A stretch of DNA of 32,990 bases, taken from NCBI GenBank assembly GCA_944386595.1, contig CALXBQ010000021.1, positions 1-32,990 of the forward strand, in the 5' to 3' direction. The notes under the pieces are model-generated. The model made no database searches, was not told the origin of the DNA, and worked only from the letters and a program-made list of their open reading frames with translations. Numbering within the stretch: position 1 is the first letter of the stretch; the number at the start of each line of letters is the position of its first letter. The DNA is from an uncultured Clostridia bacterium (GTDB taxonomy: Bacteria > Bacillota > Clostridia > Peptostreptococcales > Anaerovoracaceae). This document shows positions 23,798 through 32,036 of the stretch, piece after piece. The position numbers were made by a program, and so were the translations under genes.

Positions 23798-24985
23798 TCA
23801 GTTAAAATCCATATTCTCGATAAATTTCTGCCGGAATGAGCCAAGTCCCGCGAAGTTCACCGTCCTCGTTCTTGCCTTCACGTCTCTTATCATTTCATTC
23901 GTAATCTCTCCACACGCATATTTTATTGTACCGGAAAGTGAAGTATTCCCGGAAAGCACGCATTTGTCTTTAAGCTCCGAAGGGATAAGCCCGATACCAC
24001 AGCACTTTTCCACGTTCAGATTCTTTCCGAAGCCGCCCGCTACGTAAAGCCTCTTCACGTCTGCCGCGCGGATTCCCGCCGTCTCGACCAGCGTTTCAAG
24101 CCCCGCTCTTATGGCGCTCTTTGCGAGCTGAACCTGTCTCACGTCGTCCTGCGTAATTGTCACATCCTGACAAAGTGTGAAGACTCCGTCGTATTCTTCG
24201 GCCATATTTCCGTGACCGTCTATTATTCCGTTTCTCAAAAACTCGCTGACGGCTTCTATGATTCCGGATCCGCAAATGCTGCCCGGCTTTTCATCTCCCA
24301 ATGTTTTCACGTCAACGAGCCGCCCCGAGATTTCAACCCCGGAAATCGCTCCCGGCTTTGCCGGACTGCCGCAGGAAATGCTCCCTCCTTCAAAGGCAGG
24401 CCCTGCCGCGGTTCCTCCGGCCAGAATGCCGTCTTTGCTGCCCACGGCCATCTCACCGTTTGTTCCCACGTCTATAAACGCCGTTACCTCATCGGATTCA
24501 AAGGCCCCCGAGGCAATCATTCCCATCAGAACGTCTCCTCCTACGAAGGCGCCAAGCCCCGGCATCAGTAAAAATCCGTCGGTTTCGACAAAGTCCGTAG
24601 TCACGGGCTCATAAGGCGCCGCGGCAAGTCCCGACACGTCAAAGCCCGCAAATATATGGGTCATCACCGTGTTGCCCGCGATAAATGAAGGTATCCTGTC
24701 TCTCAGCCGGTCCTCAATTCCCGCAGATTTAAGCATTTTGTCGGTAAGGTCCGCCACATCGTTTCTCACGGCATTTTTCAGTTCGTCTGCTTTGCCGCTA
24801 AGACACGCGTCTATTCTCGATATCACATCGCTGCCGTAAGACTTCTGTCTGTTTAACACCCGTTCCGCAGCGAGAATATTGCCGCTTGACCTGTCCACCA
24901 GAGCGCCTTCAACGGTTGTAGTTCCAAGGTCTATGCATACCGCAAGGCCCGCTTCATTTTTTTTCAAGTCGTTTCTCCATTTCAT
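23798..24985 (-). CDS. RACo-like ASKHA-fold ATPase without ferredoxin domain
   Basis: The 395-residue protein matches the C-terminal ASKHA (DUF4445) part of reductive activators of corrinoid proteins. It has the first phosphate loop VCIDLGTTTVEGALVD (about residues 16-31), RQKSYGSDVISRI, FIAGNTVMTHIFAG, the linker-like LPGLGAFVGGDVLMG, the second phosphate loop FIDVGTNGEMA, and KPGSICGSGIIEAV. Canonical RACo proteins (about 600 residues) have an N-terminal 2Fe-2S domain; here that is absent. No corrinoid protein or methyltransferase lies nearby. The start codon overlaps the anti-sigma stop as ATGA, without its own ribosome-binding site, so it is coupled to the sigma/anti-sigma operon. Function unknown; ATP-dependent reductive activation is only inferred. 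Confidence 0.85.
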   Translation of the reverse strand: MKWRNDLKKNEAGLAVCIDLGTTTVEGALVDRSSGNILAAERVLNRQKSYGSDVISRIDACLSGKADELKNAVRNDVADLTDKMLKSAGIEDRLRDRIPSFIAGNTVMTHIFAGFDVSGLAAAPYEPVTTDFVETDGFLLMPGLGAFVGGDVLMGMIASGAFESDEVTAFIDVGTNGEMAVGSKDGILAGGTAAGPAFEGGSISCGSPAKPGAISGVEISGRLVDVKTLGDEKPGSICGSGIIEAVSEFLRNGIIDGHGNMAEEYDGVFTLCQDVTITQDDVRQVQLAKSAIRAGLETLVETAGIRAADVKRLYVAGGFGKNLNVEKCCGIGLIPSELKDKCVLSGNTSLSGTIKYACGEITNEMIRDVKARTRTVNFAGLGSFRQKFIENMDFN

Positions 24986-26070
24986 CTGAACATACTGTAG
25001 CTTACGTGATCCACGCTGGCCGTCTCCACCCTGCCGCTTTCAAGATACTTTATTATATCATCACGGCTTCCCGTTATGCAGTACTTTTTCGTGGTGATAC
25101 CGTACATGGCTTCGGCCTCTGCAATCAGTGTGTCGAGAATCTCGTGCACATTTCCGTAATACAGGGTGTTGTTGTAGCTTAGCCCCATGGCGTCCGTGTA
25201 CATTTTGGTGTATTCCTTCAAAGTCCTCAGGTTCTCAAGGTAGGGCTTCACCAGCTCTTCGGAGGAAAGCTCGCTTCTTTTGTCTTCACGGGAATAGGCC
25301 GTCGCTTTATCGCTTATGTTAAGTCCGGCCAGATAGTCGTAGCCGTCGCTTCCCGCATAGCCCTTCTCTACCTGAACCCACGTAGCCTGAAGGCTTCCCG
25401 TCATCTGCGCCCTCAGGTCATCTACGTCAACCCCGTCGAAGGCTTCTATGGACATGTCAAGGGTTGCTGACTGAGGCAGCTTCCTTATCTCTTCGATAAG
25501 GTTTTCAAGCTCTTCGGCTTTTTCGGCGTCAGTACCCGCCCCGTAATAGTTTTCATTCCACGCAAAAGGCCCGAACAAAGGGTTTATCAGGTGGTACGGG
25601 TCGTCCTTTATTGAAAGCTTTCCGAACTTCATGGAAAGGGTTCCCGTCACGGGCTCCCGGCCGCCTCCCGCTATGGCGCTGGTTATATACATGGTAATAT
25701 CATACCTAGCAAAGCCTTTGCTGTCCACGTCCACCGTATATATCTCCACGTAAGGCGTGCTTACCTCGTAGTATGCCGAGAGAAGCTTTTCAAGCTCGGT
25801 TCTCTCTACCCTGTTCCCCACATTATCTTCCGTAACCTCGTTCATGGTTTTCGCGTTAGGCAGAAGCGCGTTCATCAGCGGATTCAGACAAAGGGTGAGC
25901 GCAACCACGCACGCCAGAACTGTCGCAAGGGTTTTAAAGACTATTTTCTTTATGCGCCTGTTCACAGCTTTTTCTATTGCCGCTTCAAAATCGGCATCGA
26001 CTGCAGGCTCCGGTTCTTTCCCTTGTTCTTCCATGTTCAAAGCCTTCAGCTCTTCATCTATCTTCTTCAT
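24982..26070 (-). CDS. Membrane-anchored anti-sigma factor (Sigma_reg_N/Sigma_reg_C type)
   Basis: The 362-residue protein has a cytoplasmic acidic N-terminus (about 1-40), a basic stretch RRIKKIVFKTL and one transmembrane helix (about 45-68). A large extracytoplasmic domain of about 290 residues follows. This plan and the position directly after an ECF sigma gene fit the Firmicute regulators with Sigma_reg_N and Sigma_reg_C domains; I identify it by architecture and context rather than by a strong motif. I chose the ATG at 26070, because AGGAGG lies nine bases before it but directly touches the ATG at 26079. It overlaps the sigma gene by 17 bases and the ATPase gene by 4. It probably holds the sigma factor inactive until an envelope signal arrives. 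Confidence 0.75.
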   Translation of the reverse strand: MKKIDEELKALNMEEQGKEPEPAVDADFEAAIEKAVNRRIKKIVFKTLATVLACVVALTLCLNPLMNALLPNAKTMNEVTEDNVGNRVERTELEKLLSAYYEVSTPYVEIYTVDVDSKGFARYDITMYITSAIAGGGREPVTGTLSMKFGKLSIKDDPYHLINPLFGPFAWNENYYGAGTDAEKAEELENLIEEIRKLPQSATLDMSIEAFDGVDVDDLRAQMTGSLQATWVQVEKGYAGSDGYDYLAGLNISDKATAYSREDKRSELSSEELVKPYLENLRTLKEYTKMYTDAMGLSYNNTLYYGNVHEILDTLIAEAEAMYGITTKKYCITGSRDDIIKYLESGRVETASVDHVSYSMFR

Positions 26071-26581
26071 AACCGTCATCCTCCTCCCTCATCGCAACGA
26101 GCATTTTCTTAGCTCTCGATCTCATCTGTCTGACGTTTGCTTCCGTCGTATCGTACAGCCGGGCCAGCTCGGCGTCCGTCTTTTCCAGATACACGCTCTG
26201 GATCATCACGTCCCTGTACTTTAAGGGCAGCGCCGAAATCATGGCCGCAAGCCTTCTCCTATCCTCACCCTTTATGTAATCCGCCAGCAGATCCTCCTGA
26301 GTTGGAATTTCCGCCTCCCCTTTGATGTCCTCCTCCGGAAATCTCTTCTCCCGCCTGTACTGGTCCAGAAACGAATTTCTTATCACCCGGCACGCCCATG
26401 ACAGAAAGCTTCCGCCCTTTCTGTAGGAAAGTATGGCCTTCAGAAAAGCCTCCTGCACCAGGTCTTCAGCCTTTGTCCTATCGTGAGTGTAGGAACACGC
26501 GACAACCATGAGCCTGTCGTAGTACCTTCTGTACATCTCCCCTATGAAGTTTTCCCATGAATCGCCGCTCTTTCTTCCCAT
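26054..26581 (-). CDS. RNA polymerase ECF sigma factor
   Basis: The 175-residue protein has the sigma-70 region 2 (about 15-85: MYRRYYDRLMVVACSYTHD, AEDLVQEAFLKAI, FLSWACRVIRNSFLDQYRRE) and region 4 (about 115-165: ISALPLKYRDVMIQSVYLEK, DAELARLYDTTEANVRQMRS) with a helix-turn-helix. Length and absence of other regions mark an extracytoplasmic-function sigma factor. ATG start with AGAGG about nine bases upstream. It is followed, with overlap, by its membrane-bound anti-sigma factor and then a RACo-like ATPase. A promoter with an operator-like palindrome stands upstream; autoregulation is likely for this class but not shown. Confidence 0.93.
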   Translation of the reverse strand: MGRKSGDSWENFIGEMYRRYYDRLMVVACSYTHDRTKAEDLVQEAFLKAILSYRKGGSFLSWACRVIRNSFLDQYRREKRFPEEDIKGEAEIPTQEDLLADYIKGEDRRRLAAMISALPLKYRDVMIQSVYLEKTDAELARLYDTTEANVRQMRSRAKKMLVAMREEDDGYEEDR

Positions 26582-26632
26582 GTTAACATCCTCTTAACAT
26601 CGCCCTTTTATCTGTATAACGTATGAGAACGT

Positions 26633-26654
26633 GTTTTGTGACAAAACCATTATA
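26633..26654 (-). promoter_or_regulatory. Sigma factor promoter with overlapping palindrome
   Basis: The minus strand has a perfect -10 TATAAT (plus-strand 26649-26654), about 68 bases upstream of the sigma factor ATG; the -35 at 17 bases (TATGTG) is poor. Immediately downstream lies the palindrome GTTTTGTGACAAAAC (26633-26647, 7-base arms around one base), right where transcription would start. That position suggests an operator. Confidence 0.5.
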
Positions 26655-26785
26655 TCAGTTTTATTCTATGGCACATAATTTTTCATGTAATTTCTGAAGA
26701 TTAATTTGGGAATTTTTACTGTGCTGATAATTTTGGATGCCTTCATCTCAGGCAGAAGTTAGTTTCAAACATTTTAGCAGTATGG

Positions 26786-26976
26786 CCTGTTTGGGTTGAA
26801 CAATATTCTACCTCGCGTCGGGGTTTCACCCGATTCGGTTGAAAAGTATGAAGGAATTATAGCTCATATGAAGCACAGAAATGCGGAAAAGTAAACCAGA
26901 ATCGTGTAAAGCCTGTAAAAGGTTGAATTTTATTAAACCGAATCGCAGGACTGTCAGGAAAAAGTCGAACCGGGTG
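26786..26976. repeat. Degenerate inverted-repeat array (family E) in a 488-base gap
   Basis: The gap 26582-27069 has no gene. GGTTGAA occurs at 26794, 26837 and 26921 (spacings 43 and 84), and its left context is also similar, as in CCTGTTTGGGTTGAA (26786-26800) and CCCGATTCGGTTGAA (26829-26843). CGATTCGGTT (26831-26840) is exactly the reverse complement of AACCGAATCG (26936-26945). A one-insertion version, AACCAGAATCG, starts 42 bases before the latter, at 26894. AACCGGGTG at 26968 may be a deleted copy. The pattern resembles array B in its period of about 42 bases, but is much decayed, so it is less certain. Confidence 0.45.
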
Positions 26977-27002
26977 CCGCCGTCGTAATGTTATCATAAG
27001 AT

Positions 27003-27046
27003 AAAACCACTACAACTATTGGAATTTCAACAGTCATAGCGGTTTT
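27003..27046 (-). terminator. Rho-independent terminator of the pnp-pyrC operon
   Basis: A 19-bp stem (27003-27021 with 27028-27046) with a six-base loop. On the plus strand four positions are A-C mismatches, while on the minus strand the same positions are G-U pairs, so the structure is fully paired only in minus-strand RNA. The stem ends in TTTT and lies 24 bases past the pyrC stop. Confidence 0.8.
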
Positions 27047-27069
27047 TATCAACACTTTTCTCCTATAAC

Positions 27070-28344
27070 CTATCTCGTTTCATCATAAACGACTTTCCCG
27101 CCGCAGATCGTCATCTTCACTTTCCCCGTAAGCGTCTCTCCGATGTACGGGGAGTTTTTGCTCTTAGATGCGAAGTCGTCTGTTACGAGCCACTTCTCTT
27201 CGGTGTCAATGAGGACTATATCCGCGGGAGCGCCTTCAGAAAGGGTTCCGGCATTGAGACTGTAGAGCCGTGCCGGGCCCGCGGTCATTCTTTCGATAAG
27301 CTTTGAAAGGGTAAGGTGTCCCGGCTTAACCAGATAGGTGTACCCAGCCGCAAAGGAGGTCTCAAGGCCGATTATCCCGCTGGGAGCCTTTGCAAATTCC
27401 CTCGCCTTTTCTTTTTCCGAGTGGGGAGCATGGTCCGTTGCGATTACCTCTATGGTTCCGTCGGCTATGGCCTCTATTATGGCCCGCCTGTCCTCTTCCG
27501 TTCTTAGAGGCGGATTCATCTTGGCAAGGGTTCCGTGCTTTAAAACGTCGTCCTCCGTCATGGAAAAATGGTGGGGCGTCGCTTCAGCCCATACGTCTGC
27601 ACCCATAGATTTTGCATGTCTTACAAGCGCTGCGCTTACACCGGAACTTATGTGCTGGATGCATATCCTCGCGCCGGTTCTAACGGCAAGGGCGCAGTCC
27701 CTTGCCACCAGGCAGTCCTCTGCCGAAGCCTCCGCACCCTTTGTAAAGCCCAAAGCCCGGCTCACTTTGCCGTCGTTTACTCCGGCCGTTCCCACCAGGT
27801 GAGGGTCCTCCTCGTGAAAGCTTAATACGGCGCCGTTTTCAGCGGCCCACTTCATCGCCTTTTCCGTTAAGGCGGCATCAGCAAGAGGCTTTCCGTCGTC
27901 GGTGAAGACCGCGGCTCCGGCTTTCTTGAGGGAGTCAAGGTCTGTAAGCTCCTCCCCGTTCATACCCTTTGAAATGCAGGCTGCGGAGTACACGTTAATT
28001 CCCGTTTTCCGTCCTTTCTCCAGAACGTAGTTAAGGGTATCCACGTTATCCACGGGCGGTTCGGTGTTGGCGAGGCATATTACCGAAGTGAAGCCGCCCT
28101 TTGCCGCAGCGGCGGCTCCGGTGAAGATGTCCTCCTTATACTCAAATCCCGGATCTCTGAAGTGGCAGTGGCCGTCGATGAACCCGGGAGCCGCCGTAAG
28201 TCCGGAGGCGTCAATAACCTCTTCCTCCGGTTCCGCCTTAAGGCTCCTGCCGGTTTCCGCAATCACTCCGTCTTTAATCCGGATATCGTAAATCTCGTCT
28301 CTGTTGTTTGCCGGGTCTACTGCCCGCGCACCTTTAATGAGCAT
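27070..28344 (-). CDS. pyrC: Dihydroorotase
   Basis: Dihydroorotase cyclises N-carbamoyl-aspartate to dihydroorotate in pyrimidine synthesis. The 424 residues fit the class I, Firmicute-type enzyme. The binuclear metal site is visible: H-x-H in DGHCHFRDPGFEYKED (about 58-73), FHEED with a further histidine, QHISSGVSA, and ATDHAPHSEKEK with the catalytic aspartate. LANTEPPVD binds the substrate. The C-terminus returns to the beta-sandwich (LTGKVKMTICGGKVVYDE). It begins within the end of the DUF1461 gene (11-base overlap) and ends at a strong terminator. It is separated from the rest of the pyr genes, which are not in this window. Confidence 0.96.
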   Translation of the reverse strand: MLIKGARAVDPANNRDEIYDIRIKDGVIAETGRSLKAEPEEEVIDASGLTAAPGFIDGHCHFRDPGFEYKEDIFTGAAAAAKGGFTSVICLANTEPPVDNVDTLNYVLEKGRKTGINVYSAACISKGMNGEELTDLDSLKKAGAAVFTDDGKPLADAALTEKAMKWAAENGAVLSFHEEDPHLVGTAGVNDGKVSRALGFTKGAEASAEDCLVARDCALAVRTGARICIQHISSGVSAALVRHAKSMGADVWAEATPHHFSMTEDDVLKHGTLAKMNPPLRTEEDRRAIIEAIADGTIEVIATDHAPHSEKEKAREFAKAPSGIIGLETSFAAGYTYLVKPGHLTLSKLIERMTAGPARLYSLNAGTLSEGAPADIVLIDTEEKWLVTDDFASKSKNSPYIGETLTGKVKMTICGGKVVYDETR

Positions 28345-29014
28345 TTTCTCTTTTCCTCAGCTTTCCGTAAACAAAATACGCTGCGGCGCTCAATATCAAT
28401 ATTAGCGCCCCTATGGCCATGCAGCACTCGAAAAAGAATCCGTCCGGCAGCATGGTTATGACCGGATCCGTTTCCGCATCGAATATCCAGTAATCGTTGT
28501 CGAATACTATCTCGTGAAACAGGACGAACACTTTGTCCCACCATAACGCCGCGGCCGCCATAACTGTCACCGGAAAAACGCAGGCGATTATTCCGCCGTA
28601 CCTGAGCCAGCCATATCTTTTCCCGGCCGGAAGAACGGCTTTTGCGTTTTTACTTCTTCCGCTAAAACGTCCGGCGAAAATGAGCAGCGCAAGGAGCCCT
28701 GCCGAAACTATTCCCGCCGTCTGAAGGCCCGTGAATATTTCCTTTACCTCGGCGAAGTGCACCAGGCCCTCCTCAGAGGAAGGAAGGGTCGGAAACCGGA
28801 GGCTCTCAGGTCCTCCGATGAAGTTATAGTCTATGAGGGCGTCGTAGTTTTCAATGATTTCGTCTCTCTCCATGCCGCTCGTCTCTTCGATTCCGTATCT
28901 TTCTATGGCGGAATAGTAAAGAGGCTTAAATGCCAGAACCCCAGTCACGGACAGTGAAATTATCAGTATGGCAAGAAGCAGCGACATCGCGATATTTAAA
29001 GCAATTATCATCAC
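28334..29014 (-). CDS. DUF1461 / TIGR01906 family membrane protein
   Basis: The 226-residue protein has four transmembrane helices (about 5-30, 93-113, 132-155 and 195-217). Between the first two is the segment YYSAIERYGIEETSGMERDE, ending in LVHFAEVKEIFTGL; after the third comes the signature VLFHEIVFDNDYWIFDAETD and then ITMLPDGFFFE, which I recognise as the DUF1461 pattern. No function is established for the family. It is sandwiched between pnp (10 bases upstream) and pyrC (11-base overlap), so it is cotranscribed with nucleotide genes; whether it is involved in nucleoside transport or sensing is open. Confidence 0.8.
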   Translation of the reverse strand: MMIIALNIAMSLLLAILIISLSVTGVLAFKPLYYSAIERYGIEETSGMERDEIIENYDALIDYNFIGGPESLRFPTLPSSEEGLVHFAEVKEIFTGLQTAGIVSAGLLALLIFAGRFSGRSKNAKAVLPAGKRYGWLRYGGIIACVFPVTVMAAAALWWDKVFVLFHEIVFDNDYWIFDAETDPVITMLPDGFFFECCMAIGALILILSAAAYFVYGKLRKRENAH

Positions 29015-29024
29015 AGCGAATCAG

Positions 29025-29858
29025 TTATTTTTCCTCTCCTATCCTTGCGATAAGGCCGGTTATGAGCTTTTCAAACTTGTCTGCGACTTTGTCCGCCGTC
29101 TCCTGAACCTCCTCGTGAGAAAGGGGCTGGTCTAAAATTCCCGCAGCCATGTTGGTTATGCAGGAAACCGCGACGATTCTCAGGCCCATATGCCTTGCGG
29201 CTATGGCCTCGCACACCGTACTCATTCCAACGGCGTCCGCGCCGAGGCCTCTGAACATCTTTATCTCCGTCGGCGTCTCGAAGTTCGGTCCCTGGAACTG
29301 AAGGTATACGCCCTCCTTCATCTCGAAGCCGTTCTCCGCCGCCGAAGCTCTCAGATACTCCATGAGCCCTCTGTCGTAGATTTTGCTCATGTCGGGAAAT
29401 CTCGGTCCCAGCTCGTCCAGGTTTTCCCCTCTCAGCGGGCTCGGAACAAAGGCGGAAATGTGGTCCTTTATAATCATCAGGTCTCCCGGAGTAAAATCCA
29501 TGTTTATTCCGCCTGCGGCATTTGTCAGAACTAAAGTCTTTGCGCCCAGCATTCCCATAAGCCTTATAGGAAGGACGATGTCCGTCATATCGTAACCCTC
29601 GTAGTAATGGATTCTCCCCTTCATGGCAACTACGGGCACGCCTTTGACGTAGCCGAAGAGAAAGCGTCCGTCGTGGCCGGGCACCGTGGACACCGGAAAA
29701 CCTTCAATCTCGCTGTACGGCACCTCGCACCTTACGTCCATGTTGGAGGCGTATCCGCCGAGGCCGGAGCCTAAGACAAGCGCCACCTCAGGCTCAAAAT
29801 CAGTCTTTTCCCTTATAATCTTCTCGCAGCGCACGAGCTTTTCATATGCTTTATTCAT
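29025..29858 (-). CDS. punA: Purine-nucleoside phosphorylase
   Basis: It cleaves purine nucleosides (inosine, guanosine type) with phosphate to base and ribose 1-phosphate. The 277 residues fit the trimeric low-molecular-weight PNP/MTAP family. Motifs are VLGSGLGGYAS (phosphate loop), GRIHYYEGYDM, LTNAAGGIN, SPLRGENLDELGPRFPDMS, the purine-site glutamate region QGPNFETPTEIKMFRGLGAD, VGMSTVCEAIAARHMGL and the asparagine in ITNMAAG. The GGAG ribosome-binding site lies about 11 bases from the ATG. It opens the pnp-DUF1461-pyrC operon and is divergent from the aminopeptidase gene. Confidence 0.96.
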   Translation of the reverse strand: MNKAYEKLVRCEKIIREKTDFEPEVALVLGSGLGGYASNMDVRCEVPYSEIEGFPVSTVPGHDGRFLFGYVKGVPVVAMKGRIHYYEGYDMTDIVLPIRLMGMLGAKTLVLTNAAGGINMDFTPGDLMIIKDHISAFVPSPLRGENLDELGPRFPDMSKIYDRGLMEYLRASAAENGFEMKEGVYLQFQGPNFETPTEIKMFRGLGADAVGMSTVCEAIAARHMGLRIVAVSCITNMAAGILDQPLSHEEVQETADKVADKFEKLITGLIARIGEEK

Positions 29859-29916
29859 AGAATTAAATTCTCCTTTCTTCCACCATATTCTACTATAAAA
29901 AAATGCTCTTTGGTAG

Positions 29917-29945
29917 TGGAAAAGTTACGGCGAGGTGAGTATAAT
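29917..29945 (+). promoter_or_regulatory. Promoter of the aminopeptidase gene
   Basis: TATAAT (29940-29945) with TGGAAA (29917-29922) 17 bases upstream, 4 of 6 matches to the -35 consensus. It lies 40 bases before the start codon, in the gap shared with the divergent purine-nucleoside phosphorylase gene. Confidence 0.6.
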
Positions 29946-29984
29946 AGTATCAGTGTGAAATTTTTAATTCGGGAGGAATTTATC

Positions 29985-31367
29985 ATGGAAAGACGAAACG
30001 CATGGAAAACCTACACGGCCGAGCAGAAGAAGGCTCTTGACGCTCTCTGCGAAAGCTATAAAGAATACATTACTAACGGAAAGACGGAGCGGGAATGCAC
30101 CGTTATTTCCTTAGGCGCCGCAAAGGCTGCAGGCTTTGTCAGCCTAGAGGAAGCCGTGAAAAAAGGCGGGCTTAAGGCAGGCGACAGAGTATACGCGGAC
30201 AACATGGGAAAATCCCTCATGCTCGCAGTAATAGGAAAAGAGCCTATGGAAAAGGGCCTCAACATCCTCGGAGCCCACATCGACTCTCCGAGACTGGACA
30301 TCAAGCAGAACCCTCTTTACGAGAACACCGAGCTTGCATATCTTGACACCCATTACTACGGCGGAATCAAGAAATATCAGTGGGTTACCATTCCTCTTGC
30401 TCTTCACGGCGTAATCGCAAAGAAGGACGGAACCGTTGTAAACGTAAACATCGGCGAAAAGGAAGGCGACCCTGTATTCTGCGTAACCGACCTTCTCATT
30501 CACCTTGCCGGCGAGCAGATGGAAAAGAAAGCAGGTAAGGTAGTCGAAGGTGAGAACCTTGACGTTCTCATGGGAAGCATTCCTGTGGACGGAGAGGAAA
30601 AGGACGCCGTCGCAAAGGGCGTTATGGACATACTCAAGGAAACCTACGGCATTGAGGAAGAGGATTTCCTCTCTGCGGAAATCGAAGTTGTTCCTGCCGG
30701 AAAGGCAAGAGACTGCGGAATAGACAGAAGCATGATCATAGGCTACGGCCACGACGACAGAATCTGCGCATACACCTCCCTCAAGGCAATCCTCGATTTT
30801 GAGGGAACTCCTGAGCGCACCGCCGTTTGCCTCCTGGTCGACAAGGAGGAGATCGGAAGCGTCGGCGCTACGGGAATGGAGTCCAGATTCTTTGAAAACA
30901 CCGTTGCGGAAATAATGAACCTTGCAGGCTGCTACAGCGAGCTTGCCTTAAGACGCTGCCTGAGAAATTCCGCAATGCTGTCCTCGGACGTAAGCGCAGC
31001 CTTTGACCCGGCTTACGAAAGCGCCTTCGAGAGAAAGAATACCGCATACTTCGGACGCGGCATGGTATTCAACAAGTTCACCGGAGCCCGCGGAAAGTCC
31101 GGCTCCAACGACGCCAACGCCGAGTACATCGCGGCTCTCAGAAAGGTTATGGACGACGCAGACGTGGCCTTCCAGACCGCAGAGCTGGGTAAGGTTGACA
31201 TCGGCGGCGGCGGAACCATCGCCTACATTCTCGCAAACTACGGCATGAACGTAATCGACAGCGGTATCGCCGTAATGAACATGCACGCGCCTTGGGAAGT
31301 GGCCAGCAAGGCCGACATCTACGAGGCCTACAAGGGTTACATGGCATTCCTTAAGGATATGAAATAA
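29985..31367 (+). CDS. M18 family aminopeptidase
   Basis: M18 enzymes are cytosolic, dodecameric metalloaminopeptidases that remove N-terminal acidic or hydrophobic residues. The 460-residue protein shows the metal-ligand motif GAHIDSPRLDIKQNPLYE, LIGYGHDDRIC-like text (IIGYGHDDRICAYTSL), the catalytic glutamate in VDKEEIGSVGATGM, and the C-terminal metal histidine in NMHAPWEV. SSDVSAAFDPAYE and NKFTGARGKSGSNDANAEYI are family segments. I use the ATG at 29985 because GGGAGGA stands 7 bases before it; an upstream start at 29910 would overlap the promoter. It stands alone with its own promoter and terminator. Codon use is strongly biased to C-ending codons compared with nearby genes, suggesting high expression. 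Confidence 0.94.
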   Translation: MERRNAWKTYTAEQKKALDALCESYKEYITNGKTERECTVISLGAAKAAGFVSLEEAVKKGGLKAGDRVYADNMGKSLMLAVIGKEPMEKGLNILGAHIDSPRLDIKQNPLYENTELAYLDTHYYGGIKKYQWVTIPLALHGVIAKKDGTVVNVNIGEKEGDPVFCVTDLLIHLAGEQMEKKAGKVVEGENLDVLMGSIPVDGEEKDAVAKGVMDILKETYGIEEEDFLSAEIEVVPAGKARDCGIDRSMIIGYGHDDRICAYTSLKAILDFEGTPERTAVCLLVDKEEIGSVGATGMESRFFENTVAEIMNLAGCYSELALRRCLRNSAMLSSDVSAAFDPAYESAFERKNTAYFGRGMVFNKFTGARGKSGSNDANAEYIAALRKVMDDADVAFQTAELGKVDIGGGGTIAYILANYGMNVIDSGIAVMNMHAPWEVASKADIYEAYKGYMAFLKDMK

Positions 31368-31391
31368 CAGTCTGACGCTTTATAAAAATAT

Positions 31392-31432
31392 CGGGCCGGG
31401 TCGCTGCGCAGTGCGGTGATCCGGCTCGTTTT
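31392..31432 (+). terminator. Rho-independent terminator after the aminopeptidase
   Basis: CGGGCCGG (31392-31399) pairs with CCGGCTCG (31421-31428), one G-U pair, with an inner GCGCA/TGCG hairpin, followed by four T. It lies 24 bases past the stop codon. Confidence 0.7.
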
Positions 31433-31453
31433 CCTGTTACGGGAAGGAGCATG

Positions 31454-32001
31454 ATGAAAGACCGGGAAAATACGATTGAATATCGGGAAATAAAGATAAG
31501 TGAAATAGACCGCCGGCTGTTTTCCGGCTTCATAAGACATCAGAAAGTCGTGAAGTGCCGGCGGAAGTCCGGCGGCAGATGGGTCATCGCTGACGACCCG
31601 TTTACGGACGACTGGAGCGAACCTGATTACGAAAAGCTGATTTTGTCCCTTAAGGAGAATTCCGCGCGGGGCGGTCTGGTCTTCGGAGCCTTCGCAGACG
31701 ACGTTCTCAAAGGCTTCATATCTGTCAGGCCCGGGCTTTTCGGCGGAGACAGAAAGTATATCGACCTTTCCGAGATACACGTCTCCGAGGAATTGCGCAG
31801 AACGGGAATCGGGAAAGTTCTCTTTGAAAGGGCCAAAGACTGGGCAAAGCAAAATGGGGCGGATTACCTTTACATATCCGCCCACTCGTCAGTGGAAAGT
31901 CAGGCCTTTACACCAAAATGGGCTGCGCAGACGCCCTGTATCCGGACAAAGCCCACGTAGAGGCCGAGCCCTTCGACTGTCAGCTCGAATGCCGTCTATA
32001 G
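31454..32001 (+). pseudogene. GNAT family N-acetyltransferase with frameshift
   Basis: The frame encodes a GNAT acetyltransferase: the acetyl-CoA loop is visible in VSEELRRTGIGKVLFERA (R/Q-x-x-G-x-G/A type), preceded by beta-strands LVFGAFADDVLKGFISVRPG. At 31907-31910 the reading frame breaks. In the given frame the end reads AFTPKWAAQTPC and stops at 31960. One extra T after 31909 restores the typical GNAT ending AFYTKMGCADALYPDKA, which runs on to a TAG at 31999-32001. The break is in a T-run, so it may be a true mutation, phase variation or a sequencing error. The ATG at 31454 has AAGGAG four bases upstream; another ATG at 31451 is too close to it. It lies 35 bases before the TmrB-like gene. 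Confidence 0.85.
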
Positions 32002-32036
32002 CTTAAGTTTTCAAGATGTTGCGAGGAGGAAAAGAA

